From assembly GCA_002529455.1 (NCBI GenBank), contig NYMS01000048.1:434001-498000 (forward strand): a DNA stretch of 64,000 nucleotides. The letters are read 5' to 3'. Source of the DNA: Glycomyces fuscus. Lineage in GTDB: Bacteria > Actinomycetota > Actinomycetes > Streptosporangiales > Streptosporangiaceae. Made by a program: the position numbers and the translations under genes. Under the pieces are notes generated by a model. It worked only from the letters and a program-made list of their open reading frames with translations. It made no database searches and was not told the origin of the DNA. Positions within the stretch are counted from its first letter, which is position 1, and each line of letters starts with the position of its first letter. Of the stretch, positions 39,907 to 48,244 are shown piece by piece.

Positions 39907-40331
39907 GCAGGCTGCGCCACGCCGACGTCGAGGTCGGCACCGAGCTGCCCGAGCGCACCTTCCCGGTCCGCCGCCTGGACCTGGTCCGCTACGCGGGCGC
40001 CTCGGGCGACTTCAACCCGATCCACTGGAACGAGCGCTTCGCCAAGTCGGTCGGGCTGCCCGACGTCATCGCGCACGGCATGTTCACCATGGCCGAGGCG
40101 GCGCGGGTGCTCACCGACTGGGCGGGCGACCCCGGCTGCGTCGTCGACTACTCGGTGCGCTTCTCCGCGCCCGTGGTGGTCCCCGACGACGACGAGGGCG
40201 CCGAGATCACGGTCGGCGGCAAGGTCAAGACCAAGAACGACGACGGCACCGTCACGGTGCTGCTGACCGCGCGGTCGGGCGGCGCCAAGGTCCTGGTGCA
40301 GTCCAAGGCCACCGTGCGCCTGGCGAGGTAG
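39903..40331 (+). CDS. MaoC-like dehydratase, catalytic (HadB-type) subunit
   Basis: A 142-aa hotdog protein with the hydratase-2 motif: YAGASGDFNPIHWNERFAKS (catalytic Asp and His), followed by VIAHGMFTMAEAARVL. It is the catalytic partner of the preceding subunit, whose stop it overlaps. The downstream murB start is 2 bp after its stop, so rpmG-MaoC-MaoC-murB may be one transcript. Confidence 0.92.
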   Translation: MSRLRHADVEVGTELPERTFPVRRLDLVRYAGASGDFNPIHWNERFAKSVGLPDVIAHGMFTMAEAARVLTDWAGDPGCVVDYSVRFSAPVVVPDDDEGAEITVGGKVKTKNDDGTVTVLLTARSGGAKVLVQSKATVRLAR

Positions 40332-40333
40332 AC

Positions 40334-41398
40334 GTGACCGCACTCTCCGAGTACACCACCCTGCGCCTGGGCGGCCCGGCGCGGTCCTTCCGGGTGGCGG
40401 GCACCACCGACGAGCTGGTCGCCGCCGTCTCCGGGGCCGACGCCGCCGGTGAGCCCGTCCTCGTCCTGGGCGGCGGCAGCAACCTCGTGGTCTCCGACGC
40501 CGGGTTCCCCGGGACCGTGGTCCTCGTGGACTCCAAGGGGGTCTCCTTCGAGGAGGCGGGCACCGACGACGCGGGCGAGCCGGTCGTGCTGCTGCGCGCC
40601 GACGCGGGCGTGGAGTGGGACCCGCTGGTGGAGCGCGCCGTGGCCGAGGGCCTCAGCGGGCTGGAGTTCCTGTCCGGCATCCCCGGGCGGGTCGGCTCCA
40701 CCCCCATCCAGAACGTGGGCGCCTACGGCCAGGACGTCAGCCAGACCATCCGGGAGGTGCTCGTCCACGACCGGCGCACCGGCGAACGGCGCCGGATGAC
40801 CAACGCCGAGTGCGGTTTCACCTACCGCGACAGCGTCTTCAAGGGCGACGACCGCCACGTGGTGTGCGAGGTGGTCTTCGCGCTGCGCCGCTCCAAGCTC
40901 AGCCGCCCCGTCGCCTACGCCGAGGTGGCCCGCACCCTGGGGACCGAGGCGGGCGCCCGGGTGCCGCTGGAGCGGGCGCGTGAGACCGTCCTGGGGCTGC
41001 GCAGGGGCAAGGGCATGGTCCTGGACCCCGCCGACCCCGACACCCGCAGCGCCGGGTCGTTCTTCACCAACCCGGTGGTCACCGCCGAGGAGTTCGCGGC
41101 CGTGCGCGAGCGGGCCGCCGCCCGCCTGGGCGCCGACGCGCAGGTGCCGGGCCACCCCGACGAGCGGGGCGACGTCAAGCTCTCCGCGGCCTGGCTGATC
41201 GACCGCGCCGGATTCACCAAGGGGTACGGCAGCGGCCCCGCGCGCATCTCCGGCAAGCACACCCTCGCCCTGACCAACCCCGGCGGCGCCACCACCGCGG
41301 ACCTCCTGGAGCTGGCCCGCGAGGTGCGGGCGGGCGTGGAGGAGGCCTTCGGAGTCCGCCTGGTCAACGAGCCGGTGATGGTCGGCGTCTCGCTCTGA
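40334..41398 (+). CDS. murB: UDP-N-acetylmuramate dehydrogenase MurB
   Basis: MurB (354 aa) reduces UDP-N-acetylglucosamine enolpyruvate to UDP-N-acetylmuramate in peptidoglycan synthesis. FAD-binding motifs are VLGGGSNLVVSDAGF and SGIPGRVGSTPIQNVGAYGQ. Catalytic regions are RSAGSFFTNPVV (proton-donating Ser) and the final LVNEPVMVGVSL with the catalytic Glu. The start is GTG 40334, 2 bp after the MaoC stop. A strong terminator follows. Confidence 0.96.
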   Translation: MTALSEYTTLRLGGPARSFRVAGTTDELVAAVSGADAAGEPVLVLGGGSNLVVSDAGFPGTVVLVDSKGVSFEEAGTDDAGEPVVLLRADAGVEWDPLVERAVAEGLSGLEFLSGIPGRVGSTPIQNVGAYGQDVSQTIREVLVHDRRTGERRRMTNAECGFTYRDSVFKGDDRHVVCEVVFALRRSKLSRPVAYAEVARTLGTEAGARVPLERARETVLGLRRGKGMVLDPADPDTRSAGSFFTNPVVTAEEFAAVRERAAARLGADAQVPGHPDERGDVKLSAAWLIDRAGFTKGYGSGPARISGKHTLALTNPGGATTADLLELAREVRAGVEEAFGVRLVNEPVMVGVSL

Positions 41399-41410
41399 CC
41401 CGGCCCCCAG

Positions 41411-41451
41411 CCGCGCCCAATTTCTGAGTTGGGCGCGGCCAACTTGTTTTT
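41411..41451 (+). terminator. Rho-independent terminator after murB
   Basis: A perfect 10-bp stem CCGCGCCCAA / TTGGGCGCGG with an 8-nt loop, then CCAACTTGTTTTT. Confidence 0.85.
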
Positions 41452-41527
41452 CAGGGTTGGCTGATAAAACAATTAAGTAAAGCCATGAATTGCATTCCCC
41501 TTCTGCTCTGCCATAAAGTCGGACGCG

Positions 41528-41680
41528 TCGAAGGGGAGTAGTCCCCAATGCGTGCGATCGACACACTGGCCGCCTCGCGGCCCGGTCGTACGAGCCCGGC
41601 CAGGCCAGACGGCCGCGTCAGGGGCGGACGAGACCTTTGACCCGGAAAAGACCGGGTTGAAGTGGTGTCCGCCGCCTTCT
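41528..41680 (+). promoter_or_regulatory. yybP-ykoY-like manganese riboswitch
   Basis: The leader contains AAGGGGAGTAGTCCCC (41531-41546), the hallmark first-loop sequence of yybP-ykoY, followed by a multi-stem region. It ends at GACGAGACCTTTGACC and paired GGAAAAGACCGGGT. It lies directly upstream of a TMEM165/GDT1-family gene, the classic target of this Mn2+ riboswitch. The fold was judged by eye. Confidence 0.7.
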
Positions 41681-41710
41681 GCCCAGACACCATCGGACGG
41701 AAGGGAAGAC

Positions 41711-42304
41711 ATGACGGGCTTCGCCGCCGGGCTGGCGTTCAGCGCCTTCGCCATCTTCATCGCCGAAATGGGGGACAAGACCCAACTCGTGGCGATGTCC
41801 CTGGCGACCCGCTACCGGGCCCTCACGGTCATCCTCGGCATCACCGCCGCCACCGCCGTCGTGCACGCCGGCAGCGTGCTGCTGTCCGAGGTCCTGGGCG
41901 CCGCGCTCCCCACCGACTGGCTCACCCTCGCCGCGGGTGCCGCGTTCCTGTTCTTCGGCGCGTGGACCCTGCGCGGCGACGAGATGACCGACAAGGACGA
42001 GGCCCGCGCCGCCTCCCGGCGCATCCGCTCCGCCTTCGCGACCGTCTTCGTCGTCTTCCTCGTCGCCGAACTCGGCGACAAGACCATGCTCGCCACGATC
42101 ACCGTCGGCACCCAGCACCACTGGCTGCCCGTGTGGATCGGCTCCACCGTGGGCATGGTCGCGGCCGACGCCATCGCCATCGCCCTGGGCGCCGTGCTCG
42201 GCAAGAAGCTGCCCGAGCGCGCCATCCAGATCGGCGCGGCCGCCCTGTTCTTCGTCGCGGGCGTCGCCATGCTGGGGCAGGGCGCCTGGATGCTCATGGC
42301 GTAG
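41711..42304 (+). CDS. TMEM165/GDT1 family manganese/cation exporter
   Basis: A 197-aa, six-helix membrane protein with the two family motifs: IAEMGDKTQL in the first helix pair and VAELGDKTML in the second (E-x-G-D-K-T). Bacterial members (MneA/YebN-like UPF0016) export manganese. The yybP-ykoY-like leader supports that role and implies induction by excess Mn2+. ATG 41711 follows GGAAGGGAAG. Confidence 0.92.
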   Translation: MTGFAAGLAFSAFAIFIAEMGDKTQLVAMSLATRYRALTVILGITAATAVVHAGSVLLSEVLGAALPTDWLTLAAGAAFLFFGAWTLRGDEMTDKDEARAASRRIRSAFATVFVVFLVAELGDKTMLATITVGTQHHWLPVWIGSTVGMVAADAIAIALGAVLGKKLPERAIQIGAAALFFVAGVAMLGQGAWMLMA

Positions 42305-42365
42305 CGGGCCCGGCCGGCGCGGACGGAGCCGGGCGGTGGGGAGCCGCCCCGGCCGTCCGGGAGGG

Positions 42366-43415
42366 TCAGGTGGCCGGTTCGCCGGGAGGGGCGTTCAGCC
42401 AGGCGTCCACACCGGCCAGCAGCTCCTTGCGCAGCGACTCCGGCGCGCCCGAGCCGCGGATGGACATCCGCGCCAGCTCGGCCAGCTCCGGATCGGAGAA
42501 CCCGAGCACCTCGCGGGCGATCCGGTACTGCTCCACCAGGCGCGGCCCGAACAGCAGCGGGTCGTCCGTGCCCAGTGCGACCGGCACCCCGGCGTCGAAG
42601 AGCGTGCGCAGCGGCAGCTGCTCCAGGTCGTCGTAGACCCCCAGGCCCACGTTGGAGGTCGGGCAGACCTCCAGCGTCACCCCGCGCTCGGCGATCCGCT
42701 CCACCAGGCGCGGGTCCTCCACGGCCCGCACCCCGTGCCCGATCCGGTCGGCGTCCAGCACGTCCAGGCACTCGCGCACGCTGCGCGGCCCCTGGAGCTC
42801 GCCCCCGTGCGGCGCGGAGAGCAGCCCGGCCCGGCGCGCGATCCGGAACGCGCCCTCGAACTCCAGGGCGCGGCCCCGCCGCTCGTCGTTGTTCAGGCCG
42901 AACGACACCACCCCCCTGCCCGCGTACTGGCGGGCCAGGCGGGCCAGCACCTTGGCGTCCAGCGGGTGCCTGGTGCGGTTGGCGGCCACCATCAGGCCGA
43001 CGTGCACGCCGGTCCCGCGCTCGGCGGCGCGGGCCGCGTCCAGGAACAGCTCCAGGGTGGCGGTGAGTCCGTCGAAGAGCGACGCGTAGCCGCTCGGGTC
43101 GACCTGGATCTCCAGCCAGGCGGACCCGGCCGCGCGCTCGTCCTCGGCCGCCTCGCGCAGCAGCCGGTACACGTCCTCGGGTCTGCGCAGGACCGACCGG
43201 GCGATGTCGTACAGGCGCTGGAAGCGGAACCAGCCGCGCTCGTCCGTGGCGCGGAGCCTGGGCGGCCACTCCTCGACCAGGGCCTGGGGGAGGTGGATGC
43301 CGTGCTCGGCGGCCAGCTCCACCAGGGTGGGATGGCGCATCGACCCGGTGAAGTGCAGGTGCAGGTGTGCTTTGGGCAGCCGGTCCAACCGGCGGGCGCT
43401 GGTCGGTGTCTCCAT
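42366..43415 (-). CDS. add: Adenosine deaminase family protein
   Basis: The 349-aa amidohydrolase begins with the metal motif LPKAHLHLHFTGSMR, then has SAPHGGEL (metal/catalytic region), DRIGHGVRAV and the end motif VPVALGTDDPLLFG (metal Asp pair). These residues match adenosine/aminodeoxyfutalosine deaminases. Since menaquinone may be made by the futalosine route in actinomycetes, the substrate could be adenosine or aminodeoxyfutalosine; the sequence alone does not decide. ATG 43415 gives the family start. Confidence 0.88.
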   Translation of the reverse strand: METPTSARRLDRLPKAHLHLHFTGSMRHPTLVELAAEHGIHLPQALVEEWPPRLRATDERGWFRFQRLYDIARSVLRRPEDVYRLLREAAEDERAAGSAWLEIQVDPSGYASLFDGLTATLELFLDAARAAERGTGVHVGLMVAANRTRHPLDAKVLARLARQYAGRGVVSFGLNNDERRGRALEFEGAFRIARRAGLLSAPHGGELQGPRSVRECLDVLDADRIGHGVRAVEDPRLVERIAERGVTLEVCPTSNVGLGVYDDLEQLPLRTLFDAGVPVALGTDDPLLFGPRLVEQYRIAREVLGFSDPELAELARMSIRGSGAPESLRKELLAGVDAWLNAPPGEPAT

Positions 43416-43609
43416 GACGTAAGCCTGCCGTATACGGCGCGCCTCCGCTGCCAGGACGCCCCACTTCGGTACGCGGACCGGCCCCGTACACGCGAAAGCG
43501 CCCCGGGGACGGCGTCCCCGGGGCGCGTCGACGGAGCCGGTGACCGCGTGCCCGCCCTCCGGGCGCCCGGACACGGGGCGGAGAGCGGCGGAGCTCCGAA
43601 GAAGCGCTG

Positions 43610-44818
43610 CTACTTGGCCTCGGCCAGCAGCTTCTGGATGCGGCTCACGCCCTCGGCGAGGTCCTCGTCGCTGAGCGCGTAGGACAGGCGCAGGTAGCCG
43701 GGGGTGCCGAAGGCCTCACCGGGCACCACGGCGACCTCGGCCTGCTCCAGGATGAGCTCGGCCAGCTCGGTGGAGGTCCGCGGCGTCCGTCCGCGGATCT
43801 CCTTGCCCAGCACGCCCTTGACCGAGGGGTAGGCGTAGAAGGCGCCCTGCGGCTCGGGGCAGACCACGCCGTCGATCTCGTTGAGCATGCGCACGATGGT
43901 CCGGCGGCGGCGGTCGAAGGCCTCGCGCATCGTCGCCACGGCGTCCAGGTCGCCGGAGACCGCGGCCAGGGCGGCGGCCTGCGAGACGTTGGCGACGTTG
44001 GAGGTGGCGTGCGACTGGAGGTTGCCCGCGGCCTTGACCACGTCCTTGGGGCCGATGATCCACCCCACGCGCCAGCCGGTCATCGCGTAGGTCTTGGCCA
44101 CGCCGTTGACGATGACGGTGCGGTCGGCGATCTCGGGCACCTCGACGGGCAGCGAGGAGAACTCGGCGTCGCCGTACACCAGGTGCTCGTAGATCTCGTC
44201 GGTCAGCACCCACAGGCCGTGCTCGTTCGCCCACCGGCCGATCTCGCGGACCTGCTCGCGCGGGTACACGGCACCGGTCGGGTTGGACGGGGAGACGAAC
44301 ACCAGGACCTTGGTGCGCTCGCTGCGCGCCGCCTCCAGCTGCTCCACGGAGGCCAGGTAGCCGGTGCTCTCGTCGGTGACGACGAAGACCGGGACACCGC
44401 CCGCGAGCTTGATGGACTCGGGGTAGGTGGTCCAGTACGGGGCGATGACGATGACCTCGTCGCCCGGGTCCAGCATGGCGGCGAAGGCCTCGTAGATGGC
44501 CTGCTTGCCGCCGTTGGTCACCAGGACCTGGGCGGGGTCGACCTCGTAGCCGGAGTCGCGCAGGGTCTTCTCGGCGATGGCCTTCTTGAGCTCGGGCAGG
44601 CCGCCGGCGGGCGTGTAGCGGTGGAACCGGGGCTGACGGGCGGCCTCGACGGCGGCCTCGACGATGTAGTCGGGCGTCGGGAAGTCGGGCTCCCCCGCGC
44701 CGAAGCCGATGACGGGACGGCCCTCCGCCTTCATGGCCTTGGCCTTGGCGTCCACGGCCAGGGTGGCGGACTCGGAGATGGCGCTGATACGTGCAGAGAC
44801 ACGGGGTCGGTCAGTCAT
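43610..44818 (-). CDS. aspC: Pyridoxal-phosphate aminotransferase (aspartate aminotransferase type)
   Basis: A 402-aa class I/II aminotransferase. Motifs include VIGFGAGEPDFPTPDYIVEAA, RYTPAGGLPELKKAIA, FVSPSNPTGAVYP (PLP phosphate/cofactor Asn) and the Schiff-base lysine in VNGVAKTYAMTGWRVGW. C-terminal YLRLSYALSDEDL contains the substrate-carboxylate Arg. It corresponds to the aspC copy that precedes tRNA-Trp-secE-nusG in many actinobacteria. It converts oxaloacetate and glutamate to aspartate and 2-oxoglutarate. ATG 44818 is the family start; the frame is open further upstream. Confidence 0.94.
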   Translation of the reverse strand: MTDRPRVSARISAISESATLAVDAKAKAMKAEGRPVIGFGAGEPDFPTPDYIVEAAVEAARQPRFHRYTPAGGLPELKKAIAEKTLRDSGYEVDPAQVLVTNGGKQAIYEAFAAMLDPGDEVIVIAPYWTTYPESIKLAGGVPVFVVTDESTGYLASVEQLEAARSERTKVLVFVSPSNPTGAVYPREQVREIGRWANEHGLWVLTDEIYEHLVYGDAEFSSLPVEVPEIADRTVIVNGVAKTYAMTGWRVGWIIGPKDVVKAAGNLQSHATSNVANVSQAAALAAVSGDLDAVATMREAFDRRRRTIVRMLNEIDGVVCPEPQGAFYAYPSVKGVLGKEIRGRTPRTSTELAELILEQAEVAVVPGEAFGTPGYLRLSYALSDEDLAEGVSRIQKLLAEAK

Positions 44819-45039
44819 GTGTCCCATGTTGTCATGCGCCCCTGGTCGGGGGTCGGGTGGGAAGGAGGGCGCAAACGGACGAAGGGCCCCTTTCCCTTCG
44901 CCGAGGGGACGAACGGTTTGGTCAGGGGGCCCGGAGCGCATACACTCTTTCGGGTCGGCCGGTCGTGGCCCAGGTGTTACCTGGCGCACGGTGTGCGTAG
45001 CGCACCGGAACCGGCTATGGTGGGATCGCAGTTTCCGCT

Positions 45040-45112
45040 AAGGGCAGTGGCTCAATTGGCAGAGCACCGGTCTCCAAAACCGGCGGTTGGGGGTTCGAGT
45101 CCCTCCTGCCCT
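45040..45112 (+). tRNA. tRNA-Trp (CCA)
   Basis: Acceptor AGGGCAG with CTGCCCT, D arm GCTC...GAGC, anticodon stem CCGGT/ACCGG with loop CTCCAAA giving CCA, T loop GGTTCGAGTCC, discriminator G. CCA is not encoded. It precedes secE, as in most actinobacteria. Confidence 0.96.
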
Positions 45113-45212
45113 GCACCTTCGCGCGTGCGGTACGGCGCCCCGGTGGGCGCCGTGCCGCACGGGCACCGCAACTACGGGGACAAGTAGCAGCCCGCGACCC
45201 TAAGGACCCCAG

Positions 45213-45467
45213 GTGACTCAGACTGACGCCGACGCCAAGCCCGACAAGGAGCCCAAGCGTCGTACCGGTCCGGTGACGTTCACCAAGCAGGTCGCCGGAG
45301 AGCTGCGCAAGGTCCGCTGGCCCACGCGCCGCGAGCTGGTGACCTACACCATCGTGGTCCTCGTCTTCGTCCTGGTCGTCCTGGGATACGTCTCCCTCAT
45401 CGACTGGGGCTTCGGCGAGGCGGTCACCTGGCTGTACGGCACGTTCGGCACCCCGCAGGGCGTCTGA
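45213..45467 (+). CDS. secE: Preprotein translocase subunit SecE
   Basis: An 84-aa single-span SecE. A hydrophilic N-terminus with FTKQVAGELRKVRWPTRRELVTYT (the conserved amphipathic helix before the membrane) is followed by one membrane helix (IVVLVFVLVVLGYVSLID). It clamps SecY in the Sec translocon. The GTG start follows TAAGGACCCCAG. It is followed by nusG. Confidence 0.96.
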   Translation: MTQTDADAKPDKEPKRRTGPVTFTKQVAGELRKVRWPTRRELVTYTIVVLVFVLVVLGYVSLIDWGFGEAVTWLYGTFGTPQGV

Positions 45468-45639
45468 CCACCCCTACCGCGCCGCGTCTCCCGGCAGGAG
45501 CCGGGCCGCGGCCTTCCTCGTCCGCGCGTTGGTCCCGGTTCGCCCGGAGAGACCGTAAGCTGGCAGAACCGGGTTCGACGTACAGCGCTGCCTCGTGTGC
45601 GTCGCCCCGAGAGCGAATCCGACGAGAGAAAGAGCAGCC

Positions 45640-46479
45640 GTGTCCGAGTCCCCACTGACCTCTGACGACTTCCCCGAAGAGGAGCCGGTTCAGTCGTCGG
45701 CGGAAGAGACCGGCCTGGCGGGCGAGCTGCCGGAGGACGCGACCGAGGCGGTCGACGCCGACAGCCCGGAGCTGACCGGTGACGCCGACGAGGCCGCCGA
45801 CGCCCAGGAGGGCGTCGAGGAGGACTCCGAGGAGGAGGGCGAGGCCGCCGAGGAGGAGGCCCCCCGCCTGGACCCCGTCGAGGAGTTCAAGAACGAGCTC
45901 GTCCTGCTGCCCGGCGACTGGTACGTCGTGCACACCTACGCCGGTTACGAGAAGCGGGTCAAGGCCAACGTCGAGAGCCGTACCCAGTCGCTCAACATGG
46001 AGGAGTACATCTTCCAGGTCGAGGTGCCCGAGCACGAGGTCACCGAGGTCAAGAGCGGCAAGCGCCAGCAGGTCACCGAGAAGGTCCTGCCCGGCTACGT
46101 GCTCGTCCGCATGGACCTGACCGACGAGTCCTGGTCGGCCATCCGCAACACCCCGGGCGTCACCGGCTTCGTCGGCCTGTCCAACAAGCCCGCGCCGCTG
46201 AGCCTGACCGAGGTGGCCAAGCTCCTCGCCCCCGAGCCGGAGGTGGAGCCGGAGCAGGCGCAGCAGGCCCGGGCCGCCGGCGGCGGCGTCGGAGAGGCCC
46301 GTATGGACGTTGCCTACGAGGTCGGCGAGTCCGTCACCGTCATGGAGGGCCCGTTCGCGACCCTGCCCGCGACGGTCAGCGAGATCAACCCCGACACCCA
46401 GAAGCTCAAGGTGCTGGTGTCGATCTTCGGCCGCGAGACCCCGGTCGAGCTGTCGTTCAACCAGGTCGCCAAGATCTGA
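45640..46479 (+). CDS. nusG: Transcription termination/antitermination factor NusG
   Basis: NusG (279 aa) has an NGN domain (WYVVHTYAGYEKRVKANVESR, VLPGYVLVRMDL, VTGFVGLSNKPAPLS) and a C-terminal KOW domain (GESVTVMEGPFATLPATVSEI, IFGRETPVELSFNQVAKI). The first about 85 residues form a strongly acidic disordered extension, usual in actinobacterial NusG. It binds RNA polymerase and couples it to Rho or the ribosome. The GTG start at 45640 follows GAGAGAAAGAG. Confidence 0.96.
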   Translation: MSESPLTSDDFPEEEPVQSSAEETGLAGELPEDATEAVDADSPELTGDADEAADAQEGVEEDSEEEGEAAEEEAPRLDPVEEFKNELVLLPGDWYVVHTYAGYEKRVKANVESRTQSLNMEEYIFQVEVPEHEVTEVKSGKRQQVTEKVLPGYVLVRMDLTDESWSAIRNTPGVTGFVGLSNKPAPLSLTEVAKLLAPEPEVEPEQAQQARAAGGGVGEARMDVAYEVGESVTVMEGPFATLPATVSEINPDTQKLKVLVSIFGRETPVELSFNQVAKI

Positions 46480-46884
46480 CACGTCCGTCCCGGGTGCCCC
46501 GGCAGGCGTTCCGCGCCCGCCGGGGCACCCGTCGCTCCGCGTCCGCCCCCTCCGCCCGGCCCCGGCGGCTCCGGACCGGCTCTGCCGAGGCACCCCCGCC
46601 CCCGCCGCCCGGGTCCGGTCCCGGCGCCTCCGGAGGACTCTGCCCAGGCACCCTCAGGAGCGGCATAGACTTGGTGGGTCCGCCCCGTGGCGGATCCACT
46701 CGCGTGCCCCGCCCCGGCGGGACGCGCCTCCGGCCCGCCCGGTCCCGGCGGGCCGACGCCCCGCGCCCGTCGAGCGCGGGGTTCCCGCCTCCTTCGGCAG
46801 CGGTTCCCCGGCCCCCGCGGTCGTGCGGTGCCGTCAGGGAGGCGACGGGCCAGAACACAACGCAGATCAGGCAAAGGACCCGAT
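46480..46884. other. Intergenic region nusG-rplK
   Basis: About 400 bp of very GC-rich sequence without a credible gene. A -10-like TAGACT (46666-46671) may start rplK-rplA transcription; the rest shows no clear hairpin with a T-tract. Confidence 0.4.
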
Positions 46885-47313
46885 ATGCCTCCGAAGAAGA
46901 AACTGGCCGCACTCGTCAAGGTGCAGCTCCCCGCCGGTCAGGCCACCCCGGCGCCGCCCGTCGGTACCGCGCTCGGTCCGCACGGCGTCAACATCATGGA
47001 CTTCTGCAAGCAGTACAACGCTGCCACGGAGTCCCAGCGCGGCAACGTCATCCCCGTAGAGATCTCCATCTACGAGGACCGTTCCTTCACCTTCGTCACC
47101 AAGACGCCTCCGGCGCCGAAGCTGATCCTGAAGGCCGCCGGCCTGGACAAGGCCGCCACCGACCCGGGTCGCAGCACCGCCGGTTCCATCACCGCCGAGC
47201 AGGTCCGCGAGATCGCGCAGACCAAGCTGCCCGACCTCAACACCGAGGACATCGAGGCCGCCGCCAAGATCGTCGCCGGTACCGCCCGCTCGATGGGCAT
47301 CGAGGTCAAGTAG
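46885..47313 (+). CDS. rplK: 50S ribosomal protein L11
   Basis: The 142-aa L11 begins PPKKKLAALVKVQLPAGQA. It has the conserved PPVGTALGPHGVNIMDFCKQYN and TPPAPKLILKAAG segments, and a C-terminal rRNA-binding domain (AGSITAEQVREIAQTKLPDLN). L11 organises the GTPase-associated centre of 23S rRNA and is the site affected by thiostrepton-class drugs. It is upstream of rplA as a pair. Confidence 0.97.
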   Translation: MPPKKKLAALVKVQLPAGQATPAPPVGTALGPHGVNIMDFCKQYNAATESQRGNVIPVEISIYEDRSFTFVTKTPPAPKLILKAAGLDKAATDPGRSTAGSITAEQVREIAQTKLPDLNTEDIEAAAKIVAGTARSMGIEVK

Positions 47314-47434
47314 TCCCCCGCACGGTGGCACCGGTCCGCGAGGACCGGAGCGACCGGGGACGCTCGACGTTCAAGAACCACCGTGGCAGGGCCAGGCGCT
47401 GGCCCGGTGACCACACGTTCCTCAGGAGAACAGC

Positions 47435-48112
47435 GTGAAGCGCAGCAAGAACCACCGCAAAGCCAGCCAGCAGGTGGACCGTGACAAGCTCTACGGCCCC
47501 GCCGAGGCCGTGAAGCTCGCCAAGGAGACCTCCACCGTCAAGTTCGACGCGACCGTCGAGGTCGCCCTGCGCCTGGGCGTCGACCCGCGCAAGGCCGACC
47601 AGATGGTCCGCGGCACCGTGAACCTGCCGCACGGCACCGGCAAGACCGCTCGGGTCCTGGTCTTCGCGACCGGTGAGCGTGCCGAGCAGGCTCTGGCGGC
47701 TGGCGCCGACATCATCGGCGACGACGAGATGATCGAGAAGGTCTCCAAGGGCTTCACCGACTTCGACGCCGTCGTGGCCACCCCGGACCTCATGGGCAAG
47801 GTCGGCCGCCTCGGCCGCGTGCTCGGTCCGCGTGGCCTGATGCCGAACCCGAAGACGGGCACCGTCACCCCCGACGTCGCCAAGGCCGTCACCGACATCA
47901 AGGGCGGCAAGATCGAGTTCCGCGTGGACCGCCACGGGAACCTGCACTTCATCATCGGCAAGGCCTCCTTCGACGAGCAGAAGCTCGTGGAGAACTACCA
48001 GGCCGCGATCGACGAGGTGAACCGCCTCAAGCCGTCCGCCGCCAAGGGCCGCTACATCAAGAAGGCCGTGGTCTCCACGTCCATGGGCCCGAGCATCCCG
48101 CTCGACGCCTAG
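47435..48112 (+). CDS. rplA: 50S ribosomal protein L1
   Basis: The 225-aa L1 shows KASQQVDRDKLYGPAEAVKL, VEVALRLGVDPRKADQMVRG, GRLGRVLGPRGLMPNPKTGT and the final FDEQKLVENYQAAIDEVNRLKP. It forms the L1 stalk at the E site and can repress its own operon. GTG 47435 follows CTCAGGAGAAC. Two strong hairpins follow the stop. Confidence 0.97.
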   Translation: MKRSKNHRKASQQVDRDKLYGPAEAVKLAKETSTVKFDATVEVALRLGVDPRKADQMVRGTVNLPHGTGKTARVLVFATGERAEQALAAGADIIGDDEMIEKVSKGFTDFDAVVATPDLMGKVGRLGRVLGPRGLMPNPKTGTVTPDVAKAVTDIKGGKIEFRVDRHGNLHFIIGKASFDEQKLVENYQAAIDEVNRLKPSAAKGRYIKKAVVSTSMGPSIPLDA

Positions 48113-48138
48113 CCTTCGCGGCTGCCCCGCGCAGACGA

Positions 48139-48178
48139 GAGCGGCCCCCGCAGTCCGAGAGGACGGCGGGGGCCGCTC
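48139..48178 (+). terminator. Terminator after rplA
   Basis: A perfect 13-bp stem (48139-48151 with 48166-48178) with an inner GTCC/GGAC pairing in the loop, 27 bp after the rplA stop. Confidence 0.75.
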
Positions 48179-48232
48179 CGCTTCTCCCGGGCCCGCGGCC
48201 GCCGCGCGGCGGCCGCGGGCCCGGGAGAAGCG
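48179..48232. terminator. 54-bp perfect palindrome between convergent genes
   Basis: 27 bp (48179-48205) are followed without a spacer by their exact reverse complement (48206-48232). It abuts the rplA hairpin and lies 13 bp from the end of the convergent lipoprotein gene, so it probably terminates transcription from both sides. Confidence 0.7.
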
Positions 48233-48244
48233 TGCTCCGCGAAC

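Noticed and set aside
43556..43569. TCCGGGCGCCCGGA, resembling the ends of the 101-bp element
   Set aside because: Only the palindrome core is shared; no second end or internal sequence is present nearby, so it is probably chance in GC-rich DNA or a weak terminator.
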